From: VXNJ01 sp965249595
GTDB lineage: Bacteria > Chloroflexota > UBA11872 > VXNJ01
Assembly: GCA_965249595.1 (NCBI GenBank)
Contig: OZ252242.1
Coordinates: 682,001 to 746,000 of the forward strand
Direction: 5' to 3'
Length of the DNA: 64,000 nucleotides
Shown here: one piece after another, positions 17,827 through 26,095 of the stretch
Numbering within the stretch: position 1 is the stretch's first letter
Layout: every line of letters starts with the position of its first letter
Position numbers and translations under genes: made by a program
Notes under the pieces: generated by a model
Database searches by the model: none
Seen by the model: only the letters and a program-made list of their open reading frames with translations
Told to the model about the DNA's origin: nothing

Positions 17827-17900
17827 TGGGCGCAACAGGACTTGAACCTGTGACCTCGCGGATGTGAACCGCGCGCTCTGGCCAGCTGAGCTATGCGCCC
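17827..17900 (-). tRNA. tRNA-Val (CAC)
   Basis: The reverse strand folds as a full cloverleaf beginning GGGCGCATAGCTCAGC. The anticodon loop is TTCACAT (anticodon CAC) on stem CGCGG/CCGCG, followed by the T-arm GGTTCAAGTCC and acceptor GCGCCC with discriminator A. The CCA end is not encoded. Apart from the anticodon arm, it is almost identical to tRNA-Val(GAC) at 30.1 kb. Confidence 0.95.
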
Positions 17901-17915
17901 CCAGCAACAAATAGC

Positions 17916-19205
17916 TTAAGTTGGATCTTGGCGATTCGCCATCGGCGGCCAGCCCAGCATTTCGACCTCGACCAAGTGGCCGTCTGTGACTTCTTCTTGC
18001 CCTTCGGCGATCACGGCCAAGCCATCGGCCAGGGCGAGTGATGACATGATGCCGGAGCCCTGCGCACCGGTTGCCCGACAGTGGAATTCGCCGCCGCTTC
18101 GCCAAACCGCTACCCGTGCATAGGTGCGACGATGGGCATCGCCTTCGATCGATCCGTGGGCGCGGGCGGCGATCCGTGGGCGGCGCACATCGGCCCGGCC
18201 CATAAGGGTAAGGATCAGCGGCCGGCCGAAGAGCTCGAACACAACAAGCCCGGAAACCGGATTGCCGGGCAGGCCGAGCACCGGGGTGCCGGCGATGCGG
18301 CCGACCGCCAGTGGTTTGCCCGGTTTCATGCGGATGCGCCAAAAGTCCATCTGGTGTTCGCCGATAACGTTCTTGACCAGATCGTGATCGCCAACCGAAA
18401 CACCTCCGATCGTCAGTAGGAGATCGGCTTGCTCGGCTGCCGCCAGGAGGGCCGTCCGCACCGACTCGATCTCATCGGGTACGATTTCTCGGCGATCGGG
18501 AATGCCCCCATGTGTCGCCACCAGGGCCGCCAGCGCCCAGGCGTGGTTGTTGCGGATTTGGCCGGGACCGGGGGCCTGATCGATTTCCACAACTTCATCA
18601 CCGGTGGGCACGATCGCCACGCGCGGGCGTCGGTGGACCGCTAGCTGGGTCGCCCCCAGCGATGCCGCCACACCGATGGCCCCGGAATTTAGGACGGTGC
18701 CGGCAGCCAGGGCGATCTGGTCGCGCCGCAGGTCCTCGCCGGCCCGCCTAACCGCGTCGCCGGCACTGGCGGCGGCAAGGACACAAACCGTTGGCCGAGA
18801 TTCGGCGCTGGGGGCTGGTCCAGACCCGGGGCGACCCCAATCGGTGCGATCGGTGTCCTCAAATCCGACTACCGTATCGGCCCCCAGTGGAATTGGTGCG
18901 CCGGTCATGATGCGGACCGCCTGACCGGGCGCAACTGGCCGGTCACTGGCCCGCCCGGCCGGCTGCTCGTAAATCACCTCCAGCTCAACCGGATTGGTGG
19001 CGCCCGCGGAACTGATGTCGCCGGCCCGCAAGGCGTATCCGTCAAGCGCCGAGTTATCTAGCGGCGGCACATCGGATGTCGCCAGGAGGTCGCCCGATAG
19101 CACCGAGCCCACCGCGTCGGCCAGCGGCACATTGACTGGTTCTAGGGGCCGTATCCCGGCGAGCACCCGGGTGAGCGCAGTTTCAACGGAGAGCAGGTCA
19201 TTCAT
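17916..19205 (-). CDS. moeA: Molybdopterin molybdenumtransferase MoeA
   Basis: About 429 residues with the full MoeA domain order. The enzyme inserts molybdate into adenylylated molybdopterin to give active Moco. Visible signatures are PPLDNSALDGYALR near the N-terminus, the MPT-binding core PTGDEVVE...GQIRNNHAW, TIGGVSVGDHDLVK and MKPGKPLAVG...VLGLPGNPVSGL. The C-terminal domain IV follows. I start at ATG 19205 (MNDLLSVE), since the nine upstream residues to 19232 are not conserved. No other moa or mob gene is in the window. The molybdoenzyme at 12.1 kb is a plausible client. Confidence 0.93.
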   Translation of the reverse strand: MNDLLSVETALTRVLAGIRPLEPVNVPLADAVGSVLSGDLLATSDVPPLDNSALDGYALRAGDISSAGATNPVELEVIYEQPAGRASDRPVAPGQAVRIMTGAPIPLGADTVVGFEDTDRTDWGRPGSGPAPSAESRPTVCVLAAASAGDAVRRAGEDLRRDQIALAAGTVLNSGAIGVAASLGATQLAVHRRPRVAIVPTGDEVVEIDQAPGPGQIRNNHAWALAALVATHGGIPDRREIVPDEIESVRTALLAAAEQADLLLTIGGVSVGDHDLVKNVIGEHQMDFWRIRMKPGKPLAVGRIAGTPVLGLPGNPVSGLVVFELFGRPLILTLMGRADVRRPRIAARAHGSIEGDAHRRTYARVAVWRSGGEFHCRATGAQGSGIMSSLALADGLAVIAEGQEEVTDGHLVEVEMLGWPPMANRQDPT

Positions 19206-19361
19206 AGATTGCGTTGGATTCAGTGGCGGCATCGTACATATCCGAATTTATTTGACAAACGGTGGTGGCGTAGCTGCCTCGCCTCGCCGCAAAGACGGTG
19301 AATGTTCAACGTAGCTAATAAAATCGCTTCGATTAGTCCGGCCTCGCCGCAGTGGTGACCC

Positions 19362-20030
19362 ATTTCTGACCGACTTGACAGAGCGTTGGAGTCGTTACAA
19401 CGTGGCGGAATGGCCATGTTGGTTGACGATGCCGACCGTGAGGATGAGGGCGACATCGTAGTTGCGGCGCAGTTCGTAACAGCCGAGACCTTCATTTTTA
19501 TGGCCGAGAACTGCCGAACATTTCCGACCGTCCCGATGACCGCCGCCAGGCTTGCCGAGCTTGGAATCCCGCTGATGGCCGAGGTCAATACCGAGTCTTT
19601 TCACACCCCATTTACGGTTACCGTCGACTATCGCCACGGCACGACTTCGGGCAGCTCGGCGGTTGATCGCGCCCGCACGGTTGCGGCCTTAATAGACCCT
19701 GATACGCAACCGTCGGATTTCGCCTCCCCCGGGCATGTGTTTCCCCTGCGGGCCTACCCCGGCGGATTGCAGCAGCGGCGTGGGCACACCGAAGGGGCGA
19801 TCGAACTGATGCGCTTGGCGGGGCTCTACCCAGCGGCAGTGATCTCCGAGGTCCAGTCCCAACGCGGCGATATGATGCGTGGCCAGGAGTTGACCGACTT
19901 TGCGCGCTATTGCAACGCGCCGGTGATCTCCATTGCCACTATCACCGATCATTTGGCGGCAATTACTCGTGGCTCCGAGCAGTCACTGGCCTCGCCGCGC
20001 CTGACGCCGCGCCTGGATCGGGTCAACTAG
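19362..20030 (+). CDS. ribB: 3,4-dihydroxy-2-butanone-4-phosphate synthase (RibB)
   Basis: Makes the four-carbon precursor of riboflavin from ribulose 5-phosphate. Motifs are the acidic metal loop VDDADREDEGD, FHTPFTVTVDYRHGTTSGSSAVDRARTV, and GHVFPLRAYPGGLQQRRGHTEGAI. The product is about 220 residues: a monofunctional RibB without the GTP cyclohydrolase II domain. The first canonical start is TTG 19386, but the conserved N-terminal helix (SDRLDRALESLQRG) begins before it. ATT 19362 is the only reasonable in-frame initiation point after the TGA at 19356. No other rib gene is in view and no FMN riboswitch was recognised upstream. Confidence 0.88.
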   Translation: MSDRLDRALESLQRGGMAMLVDDADREDEGDIVVAAQFVTAETFIFMAENCRTFPTVPMTAARLAELGIPLMAEVNTESFHTPFTVTVDYRHGTTSGSSAVDRARTVAALIDPDTQPSDFASPGHVFPLRAYPGGLQQRRGHTEGAIELMRLAGLYPAAVISEVQSQRGDMMRGQELTDFARYCNAPVISIATITDHLAAITRGSEQSLASPRLTPRLDRVN

Positions 20031-20071
20031 CCTTTAGCGCCTAATATCGCTATGGATTGCAAAGCAAGCGA

Positions 20072-20147
20072 TCCTCTGTAGCTCAATTGGTAGAGCGGGC
20101 GGCTGTTAACCGCTAGGTTGAAGGTTCGAGTCCTTCCAGAGGAGCCA
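20072..20147 (+). tRNA. tRNA-Asn (GTT)
   Basis: The cloverleaf begins TCCTCTGTAGCTCAATTGG. The anticodon loop is CTGTTAA, the T-arm GGTTCGAGTCC and the acceptor CAGAGGA, followed by G and an encoded CCA. It stands alone just downstream of ribB. I saw no repeat of its 3' end downstream that would mark an integrated element. Confidence 0.96.
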
Positions 20148-20671
20148 TCTTTTCGAGCGCGAACCACTACCGCTCCTTATTAGGTAATGCAAGGCCCCGT
20201 ACTTCGACGCCAAAGGGAACGCCACCCGGGTGGAAACTACCGGCTGTTCTTTCAAGGCGCTCGCCTGCGATGAGGGCTTCGGGTAGGCCAACTCCGTCAA
20301 GGTGTGGCCCGCTGGTTCCGGGAGGACACACCAATCTGCTGCCGGGCGCCCTGCTTGAGGGAACAGCTCTGAGAACGGGCCTCAGATTGTTGTCCTGGGG
20401 CCTGGGGTCGGCTCTCGCGATGCTCGGCGTCTTCAGCCTGAATAAGCGTTGATATGCGGCCCTGAACAGGCTTGGTCCAGCAGGGAAAGCCGACAAAAAT
20501 ATGCGGCTTACCGTTCCCGTCCTGGATCAACACCGGGTTGGGACAAGGCAGCGTTAACGCGGGGCGGCAGCAACGGCCGCAAACGGCCGCCGGTGATCTT
20601 TGCCACGTGGATCCCTGGGTCTCGCCGTTCGAAGTGTCACTTCCTTTACCCAGCGAATGTCTCCCGCAGGA
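20148..20671. other. Intergenic region after tRNA-Asn
   Basis: About 520 bases with only Pro/Gly/Arg-rich frames on both strands, none of which I recognise. A 109-codon minus-strand frame (20167-20496) contains a CPPGTSGPH stretch but has no ribosome-binding site. It may be a gene remnant or non-coding. Confidence 0.35.
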
Positions 20672-21493
20672 TCACCTCAGAATCCGCTGATCGCTCAGGT
20701 CCTTCCCTCCGATTGACCGGATCACCGAGCCGCCCAGAAACTCCTTGACTTCCAACTCGGCGAACGCGTTGACCACCGTATAGAAGGTGGGCAGGTCTTC
20801 CCATGCCGCTCGGTGGAAGGTCACGGCTCCCTTCCCCATCTGGTGCTCGACCACCTTCCGATGCGGCGTCGCTGACGGCGTCAGCACGGCGTAGCGCTCA
20901 TCGGCCTCGCCCCAGAACTGCGTCTTCGGGAGGTACTTGTAGTGCAGCGTACCGTCGGACGGTTCCGCCGGGCCACTCTCCGGCGGCGGCCCCAGGCCCT
21001 CCACCGTCAAGTCCATGAACTTGAACCCGAGCCAACCGGCGGTGCAGCGGGTTACACCGCGGCAGACGCTCGGTTCCGGCAGTTCGCAATAGATCTTCGA
21101 AAAGCCGATATCCTCACGCCCCGTAATGATCGGGTCGGCAAGGTTCTCCCACAGCACGGTCAGGAACGGCCCCCTGGCCCTGTCCTCCTTGCCATTGAAT
21201 ACGGCCGGAAACGTGAGGCCAAGGGTGTTGTAACCGCGGCCAGCCAGCCATTCGATCTCTTTAACGTAGGAGGCGGTTACGGTCACGACCGGTTTTTCGC
21301 CCACTTCGAAACCCTCGGGGAGCATCGCGTCCAACTGTTCCCGGTTCGAGAGAAAACTGACCGAAACGGACGTGGACTTAGGGTTGTCGCTGCACGAGAA
21401 CTTGCGCCCACCCGGGCCCTGACGAGGGCCCAGCGAGGGGCCGAAATGGGTGGGCATTCGGTACATTTTTCCCGGTTCGAATTGATAAGGCAT
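20672..21493 (-). CDS. Acetoacetate decarboxylase family protein
   Basis: A 273-residue member of the acetoacetate decarboxylase (ADC) beta-cone fold. The family's central strands are visible as VTVTASYVKEIEWLAGRGYN, ARGPFLTVLWENLADPI and REDIGFSKIYCELP. The lysine in the last segment sits where ADC carries the Schiff-base lysine. The start is ATG 21493, seven bases after an AGGAG site. The SDR gene at 21520 lies 26 bases upstream in the same direction, so the two are probably one transcription unit. Many ADC homologues act on other keto acids or as hydratase-aldolases, so the reaction is not assigned. Confidence 0.85.
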   Translation of the reverse strand: MPYQFEPGKMYRMPTHFGPSLGPRQGPGGRKFSCSDNPKSTSVSVSFLSNREQLDAMLPEGFEVGEKPVVTVTASYVKEIEWLAGRGYNTLGLTFPAVFNGKEDRARGPFLTVLWENLADPIITGREDIGFSKIYCELPEPSVCRGVTRCTAGWLGFKFMDLTVEGLGPPPESGPAEPSDGTLHYKYLPKTQFWGEADERYAVLTPSATPHRKVVEHQMGKGAVTFHRAAWEDLPTFYTVVNAFAELEVKEFLGGSVIRSIGGKDLSDQRILR

Positions 21494-21519
21494 CAAATCT
21501 CCTATGGTTAATTGGCGTC

Positions 21520-22326
21520 CTACTCAGAAATTAAATATGGGTACATCGCCAGCGGGGTCGTTGCCAACAGGCCGGCATCAACCGGGAGCACGACACCGGA
21601 AATCCAGCGCGCTTCATCGCTGGCCAGGAAAAGGGCCGCCATCGCCACGTCCCAGGCCGTCCCTTCGGTGCCCAGCGGTCCGGCCTTGCGACGGAGCTGG
21701 CGCATCTCGTCATTTATCCCTTTTACGAATGGGCCGAAGATGTGACCGGGAGCGATGCAGTTTGTGCGGATGTTGTCCCGGCCATGATGCCCGGCCATGT
21801 GCCGGGTAATGGTGGCGGCACCTCCCTTGGCCGCCGCGTATGGGATGTTCCGGCTGAATCCGGTCAAAAGGCCGTCGATCGACGAGATGTTGATGATCGA
21901 TCCACCCCCGGACGCCGCCATCTTGGGAACAGCGTATTTGGCCATCATCACCATGCTTTTGAGGTTGAAGTCCATGACCCGATCCCATTGGGACGCTTTG
22001 AAATCCGTGACCATCCCGGACCCGCCGATGCCCACGTTGTTAATCAGGATGTCCAGTTTTCCAAACTTCGCCGCGGCCGCTTCAACCGACGCTTCGCACT
22101 CAGCCTCGTTCGTCACATCCGCTCCGAAGACAGACGCCTCGCCACCTTCCGCAGCAATATGCGCCTGGGTCTTTTCCGCGTTCTCTATGGAGAGGTCCAC
22201 GAGCAGGACCTTGGCGCCCTCGCGGCAGAATGCGACCGCCGAGGCGGAACCCGTACCTTCGACTTCATCGTCGCTCTTGCCGGCGCCGGTGATGATTGCA
22301 ACCTTGCCGTTCAACCGATCGGCCAT
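21520..22326 (-). CDS. Short-chain dehydrogenase/reductase
   Basis: Classical SDR of 268 residues. The nucleotide motif is TGAGKSDDEVEGTGSA, an extended glycine loop similar to that of cyclohexanol or 3-ketoacyl type SDRs with insertions. NNVGIGG and the catalytic ISSIDG...YAAAKGG follow, then VLPVDAGLLAT near the C-terminus. Translation starts at ATG 22326. It shares an operon with the ADC-family gene downstream. A beta-hydroxy acid/beta-keto acid interconversion followed by ADC-type chemistry would be a reasonable combined role, but that is an inference. Confidence 0.85.
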   Translation of the reverse strand: MADRLNGKVAIITGAGKSDDEVEGTGSASAVAFCREGAKVLLVDLSIENAEKTQAHIAAEGGEASVFGADVTNEAECEASVEAAAAKFGKLDILINNVGIGGSGMVTDFKASQWDRVMDFNLKSMVMMAKYAVPKMAASGGGSIINISSIDGLLTGFSRNIPYAAAKGGAATITRHMAGHHGRDNIRTNCIAPGHIFGPFVKGINDEMRQLRRKAGPLGTEGTAWDVAMAALFLASDEARWISGVVLPVDAGLLATTPLAMYPYLISE

Positions 22327-22788
22327 GGGTCACTCCGCCCAGCGGCCATTCCGTACCTGTTTCATCGTGGCATGATTGCGTTTCCCCGCTGGCCGAATTC
22401 TTGGCCCGTCGCGTCTGCTCCAGCAGAGGCACCGATTGGGGCGCAAGAAAAAAGCGCTGGGAGGAGGCTCGCCGCCACTGTCCGTCGGGGCTGCCCGAAC
22501 CTCGACCATTCCCAGTTGGCGTCGTCCGGCTCGCCCAGAAGCTCGCCGCGCTGCCGTCGCACCGCGTTTTCGGATCGACCAGGGAATGCCATTCATCACC
22601 TTCTGTGCCGCCAGCGACAGCCCTGGATCCATGTTGTCGCAAGCCATCGACGATGGCTCCCCTTTGTGCGACTGCAAAGCGAATGTCCGGCCGGCCGGCG
22701 CCGGACCATCGATGATCTTGTTTGCAATTAACACTTGCGCTACGGCGCAGCGGATGCTGATTCAAATGGCCGCAGCAGGGTGAACCTG
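22327..22788. other. Intergenic region with weak minus-strand frame
   Basis: About 460 bases between two minus-strand genes. A TTG-initiated 134-codon minus-strand frame (22330-22734) contains a plausible-looking stretch (ACDNMDPGLSLAAQKVMNGIP) but turns Arg/Pro-rich and has no clear ribosome-binding site. I do not call it a gene. Confidence 0.35.
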
Positions 22789-24054
22789 TTAGAACCCCCT
22801 TTCAGCACACTGGCGATTGATTTCGTCAATGATTTCGCAGACATGTATCGATTCGGCAACGGTGAACTGCGGCATTTCCTTTAGTCCGGCAGCCATACAG
22901 CGGTGTACGGCCTGTGCTTGGTAGGTGAAGCCATGTTGGTTTCCGTGCTGCCATGCCCAGCCCTTGTAGGTGATCATTTTTTCACCAGTCCAGCGTGACC
23001 CGGGCGGCTGGCCCTGCCCAATCGGCGCGGGCGTGGGAACCGGGTACTCGAAGCGCTGTACTTGGTTAAAGGCGCCGCTGGAGGGATTCTGGTCCTGGTT
23101 CCAGTGCGTTGGCCGCCAGTCACCAACCCAGCCGCCGCCGGCGGTGTATTCCATCTCGGGCCTGCCTTCGGCCTTGCGGTTACCGCGCCGCGGCGGACGC
23201 CCGGTGGCAATGGTCAAGGCAGTTGAGTGATGGGAGGGGGTTTCGACAGTGATCCGCCCGTTGGTGCCCACATACTGGGTCTCCTCCTTGAATCTGCCCG
23301 TCGGGAAGGTAATCACACCAATGCCTTCCTTCCCCGAATATTGCAAAACGGCGGCGCTGGGCCTTGGGCCGTGGCCAGAAAAAACGTCAGTGTTTTCATG
23401 GGGCCGGGGTTTTCTCCCGGCCGCTGCGATAACCGGCATTTCACCCGCACCGAAGCCGGTGACTGCGGGATTTAGAGCGTATACCGGATCCGGGTAATCC
23501 GAATGCACAACTTTCAATTCCCCGATATCACCCCGCTCCATCGCGGCCCTGGCATGTTCAACGGCCGGAAAGAAACGCAGCCACATGCCTTCCCAGCAAA
23601 CCACACCGGCCTTTTCGGCGGCGGCATATGCTTCCTTTGCCTGCTGCGCGGTATCAGTAAACGGCTTTTCGCACAGTACGTTCTTGCCGGCGGCGATGGC
23701 CATCATCAGGTCACGATGGTGGTCACGGGTTTTGGAAGAGATATAGACGATGTCGACATTGGGGTCGTTGCATAGCTCCTCATAGGAGTCGTAGGCGGTG
23801 GGAATGCCATGGGCGTTGGCGTATGCCAACGCCCGATCCATGTCGCGGGCCGCGTTGGCGACAACCATTGCTCCAGGCACGTCCTGCAGTGATTTAACCC
23901 AGTCCGACGAAATCGAAGACGCGGAGAGGATGCCCCAGCGCAGTTTGTGATGGATTCCTTCTTCGTTGGTCAGCCCAAGACGGATGTCCATGGGGGTGTT
24001 CATTGGAAACCCGTTGTATATGTACGGGTCGGTGTTGGCGGTGTCGATGTCCAT
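22789..24054 (-). CDS. Gfo/Idh/MocA-family oxidoreductase
   Basis: A 421-residue NAD(P)-dependent sugar or cyclitol oxidoreductase. After a 35-residue leader not typical of the family, the Rossmann domain begins with RWGILSASSIS. It includes PNVDIVYISSKTRDHH and the cofactor/catalytic motif GKNVLCEKPF. A larger C-terminal domain has a long insertion between residues ~240 and 340 (rich in Gly, Pro, Trp), which makes it longer than the usual 330-390. The start is ATG 24054, after an AGGAG site. No sugar transporter is adjacent. The substrate is unknown. Confidence 0.85.
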   Translation of the reverse strand: MDIDTANTDPYIYNGFPMNTPMDIRLGLTNEEGIHHKLRWGILSASSISSDWVKSLQDVPGAMVVANAARDMDRALAYANAHGIPTAYDSYEELCNDPNVDIVYISSKTRDHHRDLMMAIAAGKNVLCEKPFTDTAQQAKEAYAAAEKAGVVCWEGMWLRFFPAVEHARAAMERGDIGELKVVHSDYPDPVYALNPAVTGFGAGEMPVIAAAGRKPRPHENTDVFSGHGPRPSAAVLQYSGKEGIGVITFPTGRFKEETQYVGTNGRITVETPSHHSTALTIATGRPPRRGNRKAEGRPEMEYTAGGGWVGDWRPTHWNQDQNPSSGAFNQVQRFEYPVPTPAPIGQGQPPGSRWTGEKMITYKGWAWQHGNQHGFTYQAQAVHRCMAAGLKEMPQFTVAESIHVCEIIDEINRQCAERGF

Positions 24055-24166
24055 GACAACTCCTGCTGGCGGAATCCGAAATCATATATACCGTGGGCCT
24101 AGCGTTCAGCGCCTGGCTACTTAGGTCAGCCAGCAGCGTTTCGCGGTTGGCGATTGACCGACCGTT

Positions 24167-24958
24167 TTAGTAGCCAGCGATGTCAACCGCCAACGGGAAA
24201 TGGTCTGACGCCAGCCCGGCCGGGCTGGCGCGGTAGACGAATGCCCGCTTGATTCGCTCCGACAATCCGCCGGATAGAAAAATGTAATCGAGCCGCGCCG
24301 GTGAAAACGCTGCCTCGTCGGCGGCCGGCGTCGGGATCGTATGGCCGGATCCGCTGGGTCGATAGCGACGGTAGGCATCGACTAAGCCGGATCCCTCTAA
24401 GCGTTTGGAAACGCGCGTATCGAGCGCACCGACGCTGGAATGTCGGATAAACGTGGCCAGCGCCAGTTCGGCCGGCAGGACGCCGTCGCGGTGGGATATC
24501 AGGTTCATATCGCCTAACAAAACAACAGGCAAATCACCGGTGATCTGGCTCAATGCGGTCTCGATCTCGCCCAATCGCTGATCGGGGCTGCGGGGCGGTA
24601 AATGAATCGCAATGACTTGCACGGGCCGGCCGGCCCCGCCTTCCAAACGGGCGCTGATTATCCCGTGCCAGAGCCCGTTGGATATGAATCGGGCCCCGCT
24701 AATTCGCCACGGCGGGCGGGCCAGCAGGGCCAATGGAAAGCCGTTGCCGACAAACAGCTCGCCTTCCAAACCGGTGGCTGCGGCGAATTCATTGAAGCTG
24801 GCCCGCCCGCGTTCCTGCCAGCCCACCAACTCTTGCAGGGCGATCACATCAGGTGCCAAACCGGCCACCGCAGCCGTGAGCTTGGACGGACGATCTGCCA
24901 CCGTGCCCAAGCGCCTATGGCCGCCTTCAAAGACGTTATACGTGGCTATTCGCAGCAC
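24167..24958 (-). CDS. Endonuclease/exonuclease/phosphatase family protein
   Basis: A 263-residue metal-dependent phosphoesterase of the EEP fold (exonuclease III, DNase I, sphingomyelinase, inositol phosphatase). The ordered motifs are RIATYNVFEGG, the Glu ligand in DVIALQELVG, IAIHLPPR, LLGDMNLI (the family's GD-x-N) and the catalytic SDHFPLAVDI at the C-terminus. It starts at GTG 24958 with an AGGAG site 12 bases upstream. No signal peptide, so cytoplasmic. Whether it acts on nucleic acid, phospholipid or small phosphates cannot be read from the sequence. Confidence 0.88.
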   Translation of the reverse strand: MLRIATYNVFEGGHRRLGTVADRPSKLTAAVAGLAPDVIALQELVGWQERGRASFNEFAAATGLEGELFVGNGFPLALLARPPWRISGARFISNGLWHGIISARLEGGAGRPVQVIAIHLPPRSPDQRLGEIETALSQITGDLPVVLLGDMNLISHRDGVLPAELALATFIRHSSVGALDTRVSKRLEGSGLVDAYRRYRPSGSGHTIPTPAADEAAFSPARLDYIFLSGGLSERIKRAFVYRASPAGLASDHFPLAVDIAGY

Positions 24959-24982
24959 GGCTGAGGTAACTCCTGGCGCCGG

Positions 24983-26020
24983 CTAGGCAAACGCGGCCGG
25001 AAGCAACTTGGCCGGCTCAACCCGCCGACCTGAGCGGTAGGCCTCGGCTATCGCATAACAACCGGCGATTGTGCGCAGATTGTCAAAGCAATTTGTCTCG
25101 GCCGGCCGATCCTCGACCAAGGCGGTGGCGAATTCGTCGAGCTGATGCCTAAATCCCTCGCTGATGCCAGTACTAGCGCGTACAAGTTCCGGTTCCGACT
25201 CGGAATCGCGGTCCAAGTAGACCCCCGCCCCTTGACCGTACTCGTTGATGTGGATCGAGCCGGAGTCGCCGTTGAATCGCCAGCGGCCCTCAAACCCGTC
25301 CAGCCGTCCGCGGCTCTCGCGGCTGGCGGTCATCGACACCGTCTGGCCCGACTCCATCTCGAACAGGGCCTGGAAGACCGGCTCGCTGCGATGGCTGTTA
25401 AATGGGATAGCTGGTGCCACAGCCTGCACGGCGACCAATTCGCAGTCGAACCAATAACGCAGCAGATCGACATAGTGAACACCCATCTCAAACACCATCA
25501 CATCACGCACCGTGGCGCGGTAACCCCGGGCCGGAAAGAGCTTGTGGGTTGAGCATTCGGCAAAGGCGATGCGCCCGACGCTTCCAGCCAGAATCTGGGC
25601 GCGGACCTCACGGCCGAAAGCGCAGAATCGGTAGTTCTGGTTCACCGCGTAGGGAACGGAGCAGCGGCGTGCGATATCCGCTAGGGCCAGCGCATGCTGG
25701 GGAAAAATACTCATCGGTTTCTCGGATAAAAGCGGATGGCCGCGCTCGAGGCACATCTGGCCCGGCCCCAACCGTTGGTCGGGCGGAATGAGCATCAACA
25801 CCGTTGCCCCGGGTGCCAAATCGAGCGCTGCGGACAGGTCGCCCACCACCCTATCGATCGGCAAGTGGCCGCCGGCGATGAGGCGCTCGCGCGCCTGCGG
25901 GTCGGGGTCGCAAGCCGCCGTCAACTCCCAGTTGGGGTTGTCAACTAAGGCAGCCAGCCACTGCGCGGAGATGCCACCGAGACCGACCATCGTCAGTGGT
26001 AGTGGTGTCGATAGCGGCAT
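24983..26020 (-). CDS. Gfo/Idh/MocA-family oxidoreductase
   Basis: A 345-residue NAD(P)-dependent dehydrogenase. The Rossmann start is TMVGLGGISAQWLAAL, with AACDPDPQARERL, then PLLSEKPMSIFP where the EKP motif supplies the catalytic lysine, and HYVDLLRYW in the C-terminal domain. The start is ATG 26020, giving a normal family N-terminus; the frame extends to 26044 into the divergent glpD leader. It is the upstream neighbour of the EEP gene (24 bases apart), so they are probably co-transcribed. Distinct in sequence from the paralogue at 22.8 kb. Confidence 0.85.
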   Translation of the reverse strand: MPLSTPLPLTMVGLGGISAQWLAALVDNPNWELTAACDPDPQARERLIAGGHLPIDRVVGDLSAALDLAPGATVLMLIPPDQRLGPGQMCLERGHPLLSEKPMSIFPQHALALADIARRCSVPYAVNQNYRFCAFGREVRAQILAGSVGRIAFAECSTHKLFPARGYRATVRDVMVFEMGVHYVDLLRYWFDCELVAVQAVAPAIPFNSHRSEPVFQALFEMESGQTVSMTASRESRGRLDGFEGRWRFNGDSGSIHINEYGQGAGVYLDRDSESEPELVRASTGISEGFRHQLDEFATALVEDRPAETNCFDNLRTIAGCYAIAEAYRSGRRVEPAKLLPAAFA

Positions 26021-26095
26021 GTCAAGCAAGCCTCGGTGGAACAAATGCTTCTGCGAAATGTTATTGGTGCGGCCTTGCTGACCCGTCTGCCACGG

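Noticed and set aside
20167..20496. Minus-strand frame of 109 codons after tRNA-Asn
   Set aside because: Pro/Gly/Arg-rich, no ribosome-binding site, no recognised family; left as intergenic.
20072..20671. Possible integrated element at tRNA-Asn
   Set aside because: No integrase and no repeat of the tRNA 3' end in the following 500 bases.
22330..22734. Minus-strand 134-codon frame upstream of an SDR
   Set aside because: TTG start without ribosome-binding site, and composition shifts to Arg/Pro-rich; too weak to call.
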